The notes beneath the pieces are model-generated. The model was not told where the DNA came from. It ran no database searches and saw only the letters and a program-made list of their open reading frames with translations. Positions 42,182-51,104 of a DNA stretch of 64,000 nt are shown here, one piece after another. The stretch is taken from assembly GCA_937872175.1 (NCBI GenBank), contig CALMPI010000050.1, forward strand, positions 116,540-180,539, read 5' to 3'. Position 1 is the stretch's first letter, and every line of letters starts with the position of its first letter. The translations under genes and the position numbers were made by a program. The stretch is from an uncultured Flavobacteriales bacterium. GTDB taxonomy: Bacteria; Bacteroidota; Bacteroidia; Flavobacteriales_F; PHOS-HE28.

Positions 42182-42823
42182 ATGAACTCGCCTGATCCGA
42201 TCCGTCCCACCAGCTACCACGACCTCGTCATCAAGGACGGCCGCTTCATCGGCAAGTTCGAGGAGATGTACCAGCTCTTCGACCAGCCGTGGATGCAGGA
42301 CCAGCAGCCGAACCCCTATTCACGGGCCAGCGGCATCCTGCACATCCAGCGATTCGGCATCCGTTCAGTGGTGGAAGTAGGCTGCGGCCTCGGGTACTAC
42401 GCGGACCGGATCCACCGGGCCACGGGCGCCCGCTACCTGGGCTTCGACGTGGCGCCCACCGCCGTGGCCAAGGCGAAGGCCAACTTCCCTCACCTCGACT
42501 TCCGGGTAGATGAAGTGAAGAATCTGGCCGCATACAAGGACTTCGGGCCCGATGCGATCCTCTTCGCGGAGGTGACCTGGTACGTATTGGACCGGTTGGA
42601 CAGCCTTTTCGAACTGATGCTCGAGCACTACCCCGGCACGTACTTCATCCACAACCTGGTCTTCTACAAAGGCACCCAGCGCTACGGAACCGAGCACTTC
42701 ACGAACCTGCAGGAGTTCATGGCCCGCGCTCCTTTCGTGCCATTGGGTTACATGGAAGCCACCACGGAGCAGGACAGCACCATTGAGACAAGCGCGATCT
42801 TTCGCATCGAAAGACGCTCGTGA
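42182..42823 (+). CDS. Class I SAM-dependent methyltransferase-like protein
   Basis: 213 residues. SVVEVGCGLGYYADRIHRATGARYLGFDVAPTAV gives motif I (VEVGCGLGYY) and the acidic residue of strand 2; ILFAEVTWYVLD gives motif IV. Remaining parts are variable. Such proteins methylate small molecules, and the substrate is unknown. The ATG at 42182 is chosen from family length. It overlaps the helicase start by 4 bp (GTGA) and sits 146 bp after the helical-repeat gene. It may be an accessory gene carried by the repair cluster. Confidence 0.85.
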   Translation: MNSPDPIRPTSYHDLVIKDGRFIGKFEEMYQLFDQPWMQDQQPNPYSRASGILHIQRFGIRSVVEVGCGLGYYADRIHRATGARYLGFDVAPTAVAKAKANFPHLDFRVDEVKNLAAYKDFGPDAILFAEVTWYVLDRLDSLFELMLEHYPGTYFIHNLVFYKGTQRYGTEHFTNLQEFMARAPFVPLGYMEATTEQDSTIETSAIFRIERRS

Positions 42824-45339
42824 AGGTCGCTCCACCGTTACAGGAATGGTTCATTGCGCAAGGATGGGAGCCACAACCCTTCCAGCGTGAGGTATGGGCG
42901 TACATGGCCAACGGACGCAGCGGCCTGCTGAACGCGCCCACCGGTACCGGCAAGACCTACGCGGTGTGGGGCGGTGTGGTGAACCATGCGTTGCTGCATC
43001 CTTCCAAGACGCAAGGCCTGAAGGCCATTTGGATCACGCCCTTGCGCGCGCTGGCCGGCGAGATCGCCGAGAGCGCCCGGCGGATGTGCGATGGCGTGGG
43101 CCTGGATTGGAAGGTGGGTGCGCGTACCGGCGACACCCCCACCAAGGAGCGCGCGGCGCAGAAGAAGTCCCTGCCCCAGCTGCTGGTCACCACGCCCGAA
43201 AGCCTGCACGTGCTGCTGGCCACCAAAGGCTATGCGGACCTCTTCAAGCACTTGGACTGGTTCATCGCCGATGAGTGGCACGAACTGCTGGGCAGCAAGC
43301 GCGGCGTGCAGGTGGAGCTGGCCCTGAGCCGCCTGAAGGCCCTGCGGCCGCAGCTGGGCATCTGGGGCATCAGCGCGACGATCGGGAATCTGGAGGAAGC
43401 GATGACCGTCCTGCACGGCACGGCTCAACGCTCCGATCTCGCTCAACGCACTGGCACCGTCGACCCTTCGGGTCGACTTGTCGGTGGCAGTGCTCCTGTG
43501 CTCGTTCGATCCACCATCCGCAAACCCATCGGGGTCCGCAGCATCATCCCCGAGGAAGTGGAGCGCTACCCGTGGGCCGGGCACCTGGGCCTGAAGCTCG
43601 CGCACCGCCTGCTGCCGATCATCGAGCAGAGCACCAGCACGCTGATCTTCACGAACACCCGAGCGCAGAGCGAGATCTGGTACCACCACCTGTTGGACAT
43701 CGCGCCGGAGCTGGCGGGCACCATCGCCCTGCACCACGGCAGCCTGGACCGCGATGTACGCGAATGGGTGGAGAAGGCCCTGGACGAAGGCCGGCTGAAG
43801 GCCGTGGTGTGCACCAGCAGCCTGGACCTGGGCGTGGACTTCCGTCCGGTGGAGACCGTGGTGCAGGTGGGCGGCCCCAAGGGCGTGGCGCGCTTCGTGC
43901 AACGCGCCGGGCGTAGCGGACACCGCCCCGATGCCGTGAGCCGCATCTGGTTCCTGCCTACGCACGCGCTGGAGCTGGTGGAGGCCTCCGCGCTACGCCA
44001 GGCCGCCGAGGAAGGAAGCATCGAGGCGCGCCAACCGCTGTTCAGTTGCTTCGACGTGCTGGCGCAGTACATGGTCACGCTCGCCGTAAGCGATGGCTTC
44101 TCCCCCAATGCGCTCATTGACGAAGTGCGCTCCACCTGGTGCTTCCAGAACATCACCCCGGAGGAATGGGACTGGTTGCTCACCTTCATCACCACGGGCG
44201 GCAAAAGCCTCACCGCCTATGAGGAGTTCCGCAAGGCCGTGGTGGATGCAGATGGGATGGTCCGCGTGCACGACCGCCGCATCGCGCTGCGCCACAAGCT
44301 CAGCATCGGCACCATCGTGGGCAGCGAGAGCTACGCGGTGAAGCTGATCGGCGGCGGGCGCATCGGCACGGTGGAGGAATGGTTCATCAACCAGCTGAAA
44401 TCGGGCGATGTGTTCTGGTTCGCGGGGCGCAGCCTGGAGTTCGTGCGCGTACAGGGGCTGGTGGCGCAGGTGCGCAAGAGCCGCGAGCAGAAGGGCAAGA
44501 TCCCCAGCTGGCAGGGTGGAAGGATGCCCTTGACCAGCTATATGGCCAAGGTGCTGCGTGTCCAGCTCACCGATCCCGGACGCAACGTGGAGATGGCCGC
44601 TGTGCAGCCCATCCTGGAGCGGCAACGCGAAACGAGCATCGTGCCCACGGAGGACGAACTGCTGATCGAGCGTTTCGAGAGCCGCGAAGGGCACCACGTG
44701 GTGATCTACCCCTTCGAAGGGCGGCTGGTGCACGAGGCCATGGGCTCGCTCCTCGCCTTCCGCATGAGCCTGCTGAAGCCCATCACCTTCAGCATCGCCA
44801 TGAACGACTACGGCTTCGAGCTGCTCAGCGACCAGCCCATCCCCATCGAGGAGGCGCTGGACAACGACCTGTTCAGCCCGCAGGACCTGCGGAGCGACCT
44901 GCAGCGCAGCCTGAACGCCACCGAGATGGCCCGGCGGAAGTTCCGCGACATCGCCAGCATCGCGGGGCTGGTGTTCAGGGGCATGCCCGGTCGCCCGTTG
45001 AAGGAGCGGCACATGCGCGCCAACAGCGGCCTCTTCTTCGACGTGTTCCGCGAACACGAGACCGACCACCTTCTGCTGCGCCAGGCCTATGACGAAGCCT
45101 TCGACGTGCAGATGGAGCTGCCACGCATGCGCGAAGCCCTGGAACGCATCCAGCGCCAGCGCATCGTGCTGAAGGATCCCGGCCGCTTCACGCCCTTCGC
45201 CTTCCCCATCCTGGTGGACCGCCTGCGCGAGAAGCTCACCAGCGAGCAACTGGAGGACCGGATCCGCAAGATGACAGAGCAACTGGAACAAGGGATCCGG
45301 CCGCGCTCCGCCAAGGCTTCGGCGGCGAAGCGAAGATGA
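42820..45339 (+). CDS. Ligase-associated DEXH-box helicase (Lhr-like)
   Basis: 839 residues. Walker A APTGTGKT (39-46), DExH motif IADEWHELLGSKRG near residue 150, SATIGNLEEA, and motif VI QRAGRSGHRPDA near residue 367 identify a superfamily 2 helicase. Long C-terminal parts are typical of Lhr, a 3'-5' helicase of the ligase-associated repair system. The GTG start overlaps the methyltransferase stop by 4 bp. Between the SAT motif and the second RecA domain sits a 19-bp palindrome (43459-43477), in frame, encoding VDPSGRLV. It is absent from the usual family spacing, so it looks like a tolerated in-frame insertion. Confidence 0.93.
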   Translation: MKVAPPLQEWFIAQGWEPQPFQREVWAYMANGRSGLLNAPTGTGKTYAVWGGVVNHALLHPSKTQGLKAIWITPLRALAGEIAESARRMCDGVGLDWKVGARTGDTPTKERAAQKKSLPQLLVTTPESLHVLLATKGYADLFKHLDWFIADEWHELLGSKRGVQVELALSRLKALRPQLGIWGISATIGNLEEAMTVLHGTAQRSDLAQRTGTVDPSGRLVGGSAPVLVRSTIRKPIGVRSIIPEEVERYPWAGHLGLKLAHRLLPIIEQSTSTLIFTNTRAQSEIWYHHLLDIAPELAGTIALHHGSLDRDVREWVEKALDEGRLKAVVCTSSLDLGVDFRPVETVVQVGGPKGVARFVQRAGRSGHRPDAVSRIWFLPTHALELVEASALRQAAEEGSIEARQPLFSCFDVLAQYMVTLAVSDGFSPNALIDEVRSTWCFQNITPEEWDWLLTFITTGGKSLTAYEEFRKAVVDADGMVRVHDRRIALRHKLSIGTIVGSESYAVKLIGGGRIGTVEEWFINQLKSGDVFWFAGRSLEFVRVQGLVAQVRKSREQKGKIPSWQGGRMPLTSYMAKVLRVQLTDPGRNVEMAAVQPILERQRETSIVPTEDELLIERFESREGHHVVIYPFEGRLVHEAMGSLLAFRMSLLKPITFSIAMNDYGFELLSDQPIPIEEALDNDLFSPQDLRSDLQRSLNATEMARRKFRDIASIAGLVFRGMPGRPLKERHMRANSGLFFDVFREHETDHLLLRQAYDEAFDVQMELPRMREALERIQRQRIVLKDPGRFTPFAFPILVDRLREKLTSEQLEDRIRKMTEQLEQGIRPRSAKASAAKRR
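43448..43493. repeat. GTCGACC-type palindromic element, copy 2, inside the helicase gene
   Basis: Inner perfect arms GTCGACCC (43459-43466) and GGGTCGAC (43470-43477) with a 3-nt loop. Outer imperfect arms GCACTGGCACC (43448-43458) and GGTGGCAGTGC (43483-43493) extend the hairpin to 46 nt. It is in frame and translated as VDPSGR, the same frame as in copy 1 (VDLSGR). Confidence 0.8.
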
Positions 45340-45448
45340 CGGAGCGGTTGGAGAAGGCGTGAGTCCCTGGCTCAGCCCCCCAAGGATCCAAGCTTCTCGC
45401 CCGGACGGTTCCGTACGTACCCCGCATCTTCGGGCCGCACCGATCGCC

Positions 45449-46813
45449 ATGCGCATGCGACTCCACTTCACTTCATCACACCATGTAGGTCGACCCGGTG
45501 GGTCGACGCTACCGGTGCATCGAGCACACCTTGTTGCTATTGCCATTGCTTCATGCCTGGCAGCGCACGCCCAGGGTCCCGACCTGGTGGGCTACTGGCA
45601 CAACTGGAACGACGGCAACGCGCCCTACCTGGAGCTGAGCCAGGTGGACCCGCGCTACACCGTGATCGAGGTGAGCTTCGCCGTGCCCGCGGCGGGAAGC
45701 GCGTTCGACATGGTGTTCGCGCCGGCAGAGACCGCGCCCGCCACCTTCATCGCCGATGTGGCGGCGTTACAGGCCCAGGGCAGGAAGGTGCTGATCAGCA
45801 TCGGTGGGGCCAATGCCACCGTGCACCTGGACAGCGATGCCGAACGCGACCAGTTCGTGAGCAGCATGTTGGCCATCCTCGACACCTACGGCTTCGATGG
45901 CCTCGATATCGACCTGGAGGGCGCGTCGGTGGCGATCAGCGGCGGCACCATCGCCAACCCCACCGATGCCCGCATCATCCGGCTGATCGACGCGGTGAAC
46001 AGCATTGCCGACCAGTACGAGGTGGCCCATGGCGTGCCGATGATGCTGACCATGGCCCCCGAGACCGCCTACGTGCAGGGCGGCATGAGCGCCTACGGCG
46101 GCATCTGGGGCGCCTACCTGCCCCTCATCGATGCGCTGCGGAACCGCCTGGACATCCTGCAGGTGCAGTTGTACAACAGCGGCAGCATGTATGGCATCGA
46201 CGGGGGCATCTACACCCAGGGCACGGCCGACTTCATCGTGAGCCAGACCGAGGCGTTGCTGCAAGGCTTCACCACGAGCGGTGGATTCTTCGCGCCGCTT
46301 CCTCCGGAGAAGGTGGCCATCGGCCTGCCCGCTTGTCCGCTCGCGGCCGGTGGTGGCTATGTCACCCCCGCCGTGCTGGAACAAGCCGTGGACTACCTGC
46401 GCGGAACGGGTCCGCAGCCGGGCAGCTACCAGCGCGTGGCGACCTATCCCACCCTGCGCGGGCTGATGACCTGGAGCATCAACTGGGATGCTGTGGGCAG
46501 CTGCGCCATGGCCGATGAGTACGCCCAGGCCTACGAGGACATCTTCGGCATCTCCACGGCGGTGCAGGAAGCTGTGGATGCCGGCATCAGCGTATGGCCG
46601 GTGCCGGTGGATGCGGGTGTGCTGCACATCGGAGGTCTCCATGGCGGCGAGGACCTGTTGCTGCTGGATGCCCTGGGCCGGGCGGTGGCTGAGGAGCGCG
46701 CTTCATCCGACCGCGTTGAGCTGACCTTCGACCTGCCCACGAGCGCGTATGTGCTGCGCGTGGAGCGGGATGGAGCCCCGGTGAGCACCCGACGCGTGCT
46801 GGTGGTGCGTTAG
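45449..46813 (+). CDS. GH18-family chitinase with type A (T9SS) sorting domain
   Basis: 454 residues from ATG 45449. The GH18 barrel starts at GPDLVGYWHNWNDGN. The catalytic motif DGLDIDLEG (Asp150 to Glu157) carries the acid Glu157. MTMAPETAYVQGG and MTWSINWDAVG are other barrel strands. The last ~75 residues (SVWPVPVDAGVLHIGG to VLVVR) are a T9SS type A sorting domain. It would cleave chitin or a related GlcNAc polymer outside the cell. A palindromic repeat lies between Met1 and the hydrophobic signal core, so a GTG at 45515 (followed by the hydrophobic AHLVAIAIASCLAAHAQ) is an alternative start. Convergent with the ATPase, 4 bp overlap. Confidence 0.9.
   Translation: MRMRLHFTSSHHVGRPGGSTLPVHRAHLVAIAIASCLAAHAQGPDLVGYWHNWNDGNAPYLELSQVDPRYTVIEVSFAVPAAGSAFDMVFAPAETAPATFIADVAALQAQGRKVLISIGGANATVHLDSDAERDQFVSSMLAILDTYGFDGLDIDLEGASVAISGGTIANPTDARIIRLIDAVNSIADQYEVAHGVPMMLTMAPETAYVQGGMSAYGGIWGAYLPLIDALRNRLDILQVQLYNSGSMYGIDGGIYTQGTADFIVSQTEALLQGFTTSGGFFAPLPPEKVAIGLPACPLAAGGGYVTPAVLEQAVDYLRGTGPQPGSYQRVATYPTLRGLMTWSINWDAVGSCAMADEYAQAYEDIFGISTAVQEAVDAGISVWPVPVDAGVLHIGGLHGGEDLLLLDALGRAVAEERASSDRVELTFDLPTSAYVLRVERDGAPVSTRRVLVVR
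45489..45507. repeat. GTCGACC-type palindromic element, copy 3, at the chitinase 5' end
   Basis: Perfect arms GTCGACCC (45489-45496) and GGGTCGAC (45500-45507), 3-nt loop. Flanks GTAG (left) and GCTACCGG (right) extend the symmetry. In the chitinase frame it encodes RPGGST, unlike copies 1 and 2. Confidence 0.8.
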
Positions 46814-49356
46814 TGCCTCCTGGAGAACAGCTTCTCCACCTCCACCCCGAAGAAGACCACCGAGGAGAGCGCAGTGACCACGATGAACTCCTGCCCGGTG
46901 AGCGCCTGGGTGTGGAAGATGCCCTGGAACACGGGCACGAAGGTGACCAGCGCCTGAAGGCCGAAGGTGAGCGCCACGGCCCCGAGCAGCGCGGGGTTGG
47001 AGAAGAAGTTGGTGCGGAAGAACGAGCGTTCCGAGCGGATGGCCCACACATGGCCCATCTGGCTCAGGCAAAGCACGTTGAAGGCGATGGTCTGCCAGTG
47101 CGCATGTCCGCTGCGGATGGCCCACGCCTGTGCGGCGAGGGTGACACCGCCCATGAGCAGGCCCACCCACAGGATGTGCACGCCGAGCCCGTGGGCGAAA
47201 ATGCTCTCCTTCGGGTGACGCGGTCTCCGCTTCATGAGATCGCGCTCGGCCGGTTCCAGCGATAGGAAGAGGCCGGGCAATCCGTCGGTCACGAGGTTGA
47301 TCCACAGGATGTGCACCGGAAGCAGCGGGATGGGCAGTCCGATCAGCGGTGCCAGCGCGATCGCCCAGATCTCACCGGCATTGGCCGTGAGGATGTACTT
47401 GATGAACTTCCGGATGTTGTCGAAGACCCGGCGCCCTTCGCGCACGGCGTGGGCCAGCGTGGCGAAGTTGTCGTCGAGCAGCACCATGTCGGCCGCCTCG
47501 CGCGATACGTCGGTGCCGGTGATGCCCATGGCCACGCCGATGTCGGCGCGCTTGAGGGCCGGCGCGTCGTTCACGCCATCGCCGGTCATGGCCACGAAGT
47601 GCCCGTGTTCCTGCAGGGCGGCCACGATGTCCAGCTTCTGCTCGGGCGATACGCGGGCGATGACACGCAGGTGGTCCACGCGCTCGCGCAGGGCCTTGGC
47701 ATCCAGCTTCGCGAGCTCGGCGCCGGTGATCACGCTGCGGGGGTCCTCGGCTTCCGCAGGGCTCAAAAGGCCGATACGCCGGGCAATGGTGCGCGCCGTG
47801 ACCGGGTGGTCGCCGGTGATCATCACGGTGCGGATGCCGGCGCCCTGGCAGTCGGCGATGGCTTGCGGTACCTCGTCACGCGGCGGGTCCTGGATGCCGG
47901 CCAGCCCGAGCAGGGTGATCTCGCGTTCCAAAGGGTGCGGATCCTCGGGCAATGGCCCAGGCGACAACTCGCGCCAGCCCAGGGCCATCACGCGGAGCCC
48001 TTCCGCGGCGAGGCGATCGGCCTCGGTGCGCCAGCGGGGATCAGGGGCGGGCACTCGTTCCCACAGAGATTCGAGCGCACCCTTGATGAAGAGCAGGTGC
48101 CGGCCATCGGGCAGGCGGTGGATGGTGCTCATGCACTTGCGCACGGCATCGAAGGGCACTTCGGCCACGCGCGGCAGATCCTGCCCGGCCTCCGCTTTCC
48201 TGACCCCGCTGGCCTCGCCATGCTCGAAGAGCGCAAGCTCGGTGCCCTCGCCCACCGGACCATCGGGCCCGGCCATCACGTCGTTGCTCAATGTCATGGC
48301 CTGGAGCAGCCGCGCACGCTGCGCCTCGTCCAGTGCCACGAGCTCCTCCACACGCATGCGGTTGCGGGTGAGGGTTCCGGTCTTGTCGGTGCAGATCACG
48401 GTGACGGAACCCAGCGTCTCCACGGCGGCAAGGCGCCGCACAAGGGCCTTCTTTTTCACCATTCGGGCGGCGGAGAGCGCAAGCGACACGGACATCAGTG
48501 CGGGCAGGGCCTCGGGGATGGCGGCCACGGCCAGCGAGATGGAGGTGAGCAGCAGCGTCATGGGATCGCCGCCGCGCAGCCAGCCCACCGTGAAGAGCAC
48601 CCCACAGATGGCCAGCACGGCCACGGCCACCACCTTGCCGAAGGCGGCCATGCGCTTCTGCAAAGGCGTGGTGGTGACGCCCTGGTCGAGTAGCTTGGCA
48701 ATACGGCCCATCTCCGTACGCATGCCGGTGGCCACCACGATGCCCTCACCACGGCCTTTGGCCACCATGGTGCCTTTGAAGGCCATGTTGCTGCGGTCGC
48801 CAAGCGGGAGGTCCTCCCCTTCCAATTCCCCGGGCTGCTTGGCGGAGTCGAGCGATTCACCGGTGAGCGCGGCCTCTTGGATGCGCAGGCCATGGCAGGC
48901 GCTCAAACGCAGGTCTGCGGGCACCACCATGCCTGCCTCCAACAGAACGACGTCGCCGTATGCCAGCTCGCGCGCGCGCACGCTTCGCGTCACGCCGCCG
49001 CGCCGCACCGTGGCCTGCGGGGCCGCCATGTTCCGCAGGGCCTCCAGCGCCCTCTCCGCGCGGAACTCCTGCACCACGCCGATCACGGCGTTCACCCCCA
49101 CGATGGCCAGGATGATGATGGTGTCGGTGAGATCTCCGATGGAACCTGCAATGATCGCTGCGGCGAGCAGCACCAGGATCATCAGGTCCTTGAACTGGGC
49201 GAGACAGAGGCCGAACACCGTGCGCTTGCGTTTGCCTTCCAACTCGTTGGGGCCATGCTCCAGCAGGCGTTCGGCGGCTTGGGCCTCACTCAAGCCTTGC
49301 CCACCCGTCCCAAGGGCCTCCCGCAATTCTCCGATCTCCAACAGGTGCCATTTCAT
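46810..49356 (-). CDS. Calcium-transporting P-type ATPase (P2A-like)
   Basis: 848 residues. P-type hallmarks: phosphorylation motif DKTGTLT near residue 324, TGES in the actuator domain (ALTGESLDSAKQ), TGDGVNDAPALK, and ten hydrophobic segments. Helix 4 reads PEALPALMSVSLALSAARM, the PEALP motif of Ca2+ and related pumps. Helix 6 has NLVTDGLPGLFLSLEP. It would export Ca2+, possibly Mn2+, from the cytoplasm. The next gene upstream in transcription is a Ca2+/Na+ exchanger 3 bp away, so both belong to one calcium operon. Confidence 0.9.
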   Translation of the reverse strand: MKWHLLEIGELREALGTGGQGLSEAQAAERLLEHGPNELEGKRKRTVFGLCLAQFKDLMILVLLAAAIIAGSIGDLTDTIIILAIVGVNAVIGVVQEFRAERALEALRNMAAPQATVRRGGVTRSVRARELAYGDVVLLEAGMVVPADLRLSACHGLRIQEAALTGESLDSAKQPGELEGEDLPLGDRSNMAFKGTMVAKGRGEGIVVATGMRTEMGRIAKLLDQGVTTTPLQKRMAAFGKVVAVAVLAICGVLFTVGWLRGGDPMTLLLTSISLAVAAIPEALPALMSVSLALSAARMVKKKALVRRLAAVETLGSVTVICTDKTGTLTRNRMRVEELVALDEAQRARLLQAMTLSNDVMAGPDGPVGEGTELALFEHGEASGVRKAEAGQDLPRVAEVPFDAVRKCMSTIHRLPDGRHLLFIKGALESLWERVPAPDPRWRTEADRLAAEGLRVMALGWRELSPGPLPEDPHPLEREITLLGLAGIQDPPRDEVPQAIADCQGAGIRTVMITGDHPVTARTIARRIGLLSPAEAEDPRSVITGAELAKLDAKALRERVDHLRVIARVSPEQKLDIVAALQEHGHFVAMTGDGVNDAPALKRADIGVAMGITGTDVSREAADMVLLDDNFATLAHAVREGRRVFDNIRKFIKYILTANAGEIWAIALAPLIGLPIPLLPVHILWINLVTDGLPGLFLSLEPAERDLMKRRPRHPKESIFAHGLGVHILWVGLLMGGVTLAAQAWAIRSGHAHWQTIAFNVLCLSQMGHVWAIRSERSFFRTNFFSNPALLGAVALTFGLQALVTFVPVFQGIFHTQALTGQEFIVVTALSSVVFFGVEVEKLFSRRH

Positions 49357-49359
49357 GTT

Positions 49360-50346
49360 TCAGGAGATGCGATACAGCAGGATGAGGTTCACCACGTACA
49401 CCACCACGATGAGGAAGGTGTCCCAAGCGAGCAGGAAGCGCTTGGGCGCCGTGCGGAACGTGAGCCCCACGATGACGACGGCGCTCATGATGATGGTGCT
49501 GAGGACCGACAGCAGGTGCGCATCCGAGGCGTCCTTCAGCAGGAACCCACCGCGGTACACGAGGTCGTCGATCGAGAGGATGACGATGTTGAAGAGGTTG
49601 CTTCCGAGAAGGTTGGAAACGGCCATGTCCAATGCACCGATGCGCAGTGCCGCGACCGATACGGCCACTTCGGGCAATGAGGTCGACAAGGCCAGAAGGA
49701 GGGTGCCTACGAAGGACGCTTTCATTCCTGTCTCCTCCGTGATGGTCTCGGCGAAGCCGGGCAGGAAGAGCGCGGCGGCGATGACCACGGTGGCATGCAC
49801 GGCATACCAAGCAAGCACGTGCCCCACACCCGTCCTGTCCGGTGTTCCCGTTCCGTCCTGTCCGGCAGCCTGGCCCAGATGCCAGTACACCATCCGCATG
49901 GCCACCAGATAGACGCCGACAAAGACCAGACTGAGCGCGCCCACCCAGCCCATCACCACGTACTGGTCGGGCAGGAAGAGGCCGAAGCCCACCAAGGAGA
50001 GGAGTACAATACCCAAAGCAGCGCTGAGCACATGCTTTGGCTCGACCATCCGCAACAGGCCCGGACCGCGGTGGAAGGCATCGAGCACCGAGAGGATGAG
50101 CAGGTTGAACACGCAACTGCCGAGCACATCGCCCACGGCGAGGTCGGCGTTGCCGTGGATGCCTGCGGATCCGATCCCCACGAAGAGCTCCGGCAACGAC
50201 GTAACGGTGGCCATGAGCACCAGGCCGAGCCAGGCACGACCGAGGCCTGTCAGCTCGGCCAATCGGTCGCCGAGGCGGGCCAGGTGCGTACCGCTGAACC
50301 AGATGGCGGCGGCGCAAGCACCGAAACCGAGGATGGCGATCAACAT
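49360..50346 (-). CDS. Calcium/sodium antiporter (CaCA family, YrbG-like)
   Basis: 328 residues with about 10 helices in two homologous halves. Each half carries an alpha repeat: SLPELFVGIGSAGIHGNADLAVGDVLGSCVFNLL in the first and STSLPEVAVSVAALRIGALDMAVSNLLGSNLFNIV in the second. The Glu and Ser/Asn residues of GxxxxLPE and GS-FN are the ion ligands. It exchanges Ca2+ for Na+ across the inner membrane. The stop codon is 3 bp from the ATPase start, and the gene is divergent from PdeM with a 65-bp spacer. Confidence 0.92.
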   Translation of the reverse strand: MLIAILGFGACAAAIWFSGTHLARLGDRLAELTGLGRAWLGLVLMATVTSLPELFVGIGSAGIHGNADLAVGDVLGSCVFNLLILSVLDAFHRGPGLLRMVEPKHVLSAALGIVLLSLVGFGLFLPDQYVVMGWVGALSLVFVGVYLVAMRMVYWHLGQAAGQDGTGTPDRTGVGHVLAWYAVHATVVIAAALFLPGFAETITEETGMKASFVGTLLLALSTSLPEVAVSVAALRIGALDMAVSNLLGSNLFNIVILSIDDLVYRGGFLLKDASDAHLLSVLSTIIMSAVVIVGLTFRTAPKRFLLAWDTFLIVVVYVVNLILLYRIS

Positions 50347-50398
50347 GGGTGCGTGGTGAATGTACGTGCCTGCGGGGGCGATCGCTTTGCGGCTGAAG

Positions 50399-50406
50399 TA
50401 CCTTGG
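50399..50406 (+). promoter_or_regulatory. Candidate -7 box of the PdeM gene
   Basis: TACCTTGG, one mismatch to TAnnTTTG, 5 nt before ATG 50412. Confidence 0.5.
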
Positions 50407-50411
50407 CCGGT

Positions 50412-51101
50412 ATGCTGCCCTTCGACATTGAGATCCATCGCCCAGGCGTTCAGTTCACCATGCACCCATGGGGCGGCTTGTTCTGGCGCGAACGTAACTG
50501 GCTGCTGGTCTCCGATCTGCATCTCGGCAAAGCGGCCCATTTCCGCAAGGCCGGAGTGCCGCTTCCGGAAGGCGATGATGCGGCCACCTTGGAGCGGCTC
50601 GGGCAGGTGTTGGGCCATTTCAAGCCGGACCGGCTGATCATCCTGGGCGACCTGTTCCATAGCGACCTGAACCGGAGCTGGGACGGGTTCGAGGCTTGGT
50701 GCCGGTCCCGGAACGAGGAGGTCCACCTCGTTCCGGGCAATCACGACCGGCTCAGCGAACGGCGCTATCGGGATGCCGGCCTTATGGTCCACGAGGAGGA
50801 GATCGTGGTTGATGGGGTCATCCTGCGCCACGATCCCACGAACCGGAGCGATGATCGCCCGGTACACCGCATTGGAGGTCACTTGCACCCGGGGGTGGTG
50901 CTGACCGGAGCCGGTCAGCAACGGATCACCCTGCCTTGCTTCGTGACGAGCCCGACAAGCACCGTTCTTCCAGCCTTCGGCCTTCGGCAAGGTCTTTTCA
51001 AGATCAGGCCCACACCAATGCAACGCATTTTCGCGTGCACACCTTCCAGTGTCCTGGACGTCACGGGCGTTTCGCTGCCCATGGGCTCGCGGACCCGCTG
51101 A
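50412..51101 (+). CDS. pdeM: Ligase-associated DNA damage response endonuclease PdeM
   Basis: 229 residues of calcineurin-like phosphoesterase fold. Metal-binding motifs are in order: LLVSDLHLGKAAHFRKAG, IILGDLFHSDLNR, VPGNHDR, and GGHLHPGVV. The context VDGVILRHDPTNRSDDRPVHRIGG is typical of PdeM, which partners with the ligase and exonuclease above. Here it is about 5 kb downstream of the helicase with chitinase and calcium genes between. Its own TACCTTGG box suggests separate transcription. Confidence 0.9.
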   Translation: MLPFDIEIHRPGVQFTMHPWGGLFWRERNWLLVSDLHLGKAAHFRKAGVPLPEGDDAATLERLGQVLGHFKPDRLIILGDLFHSDLNRSWDGFEAWCRSRNEEVHLVPGNHDRLSERRYRDAGLMVHEEEIVVDGVILRHDPTNRSDDRPVHRIGGHLHPGVVLTGAGQQRITLPCFVTSPTSTVLPAFGLRQGLFKIRPTPMQRIFACTPSSVLDVTGVSLPMGSRTR

Positions 51102-51104
51102 GCG

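Noticed and set aside
47234..49912. 892-codon plus-strand frame opposite the P-type ATPase and part of the exchanger
   Set aside because: Ser/Arg/Met-rich and motif-free; the minus strand encodes complete, motif-bearing transporters.
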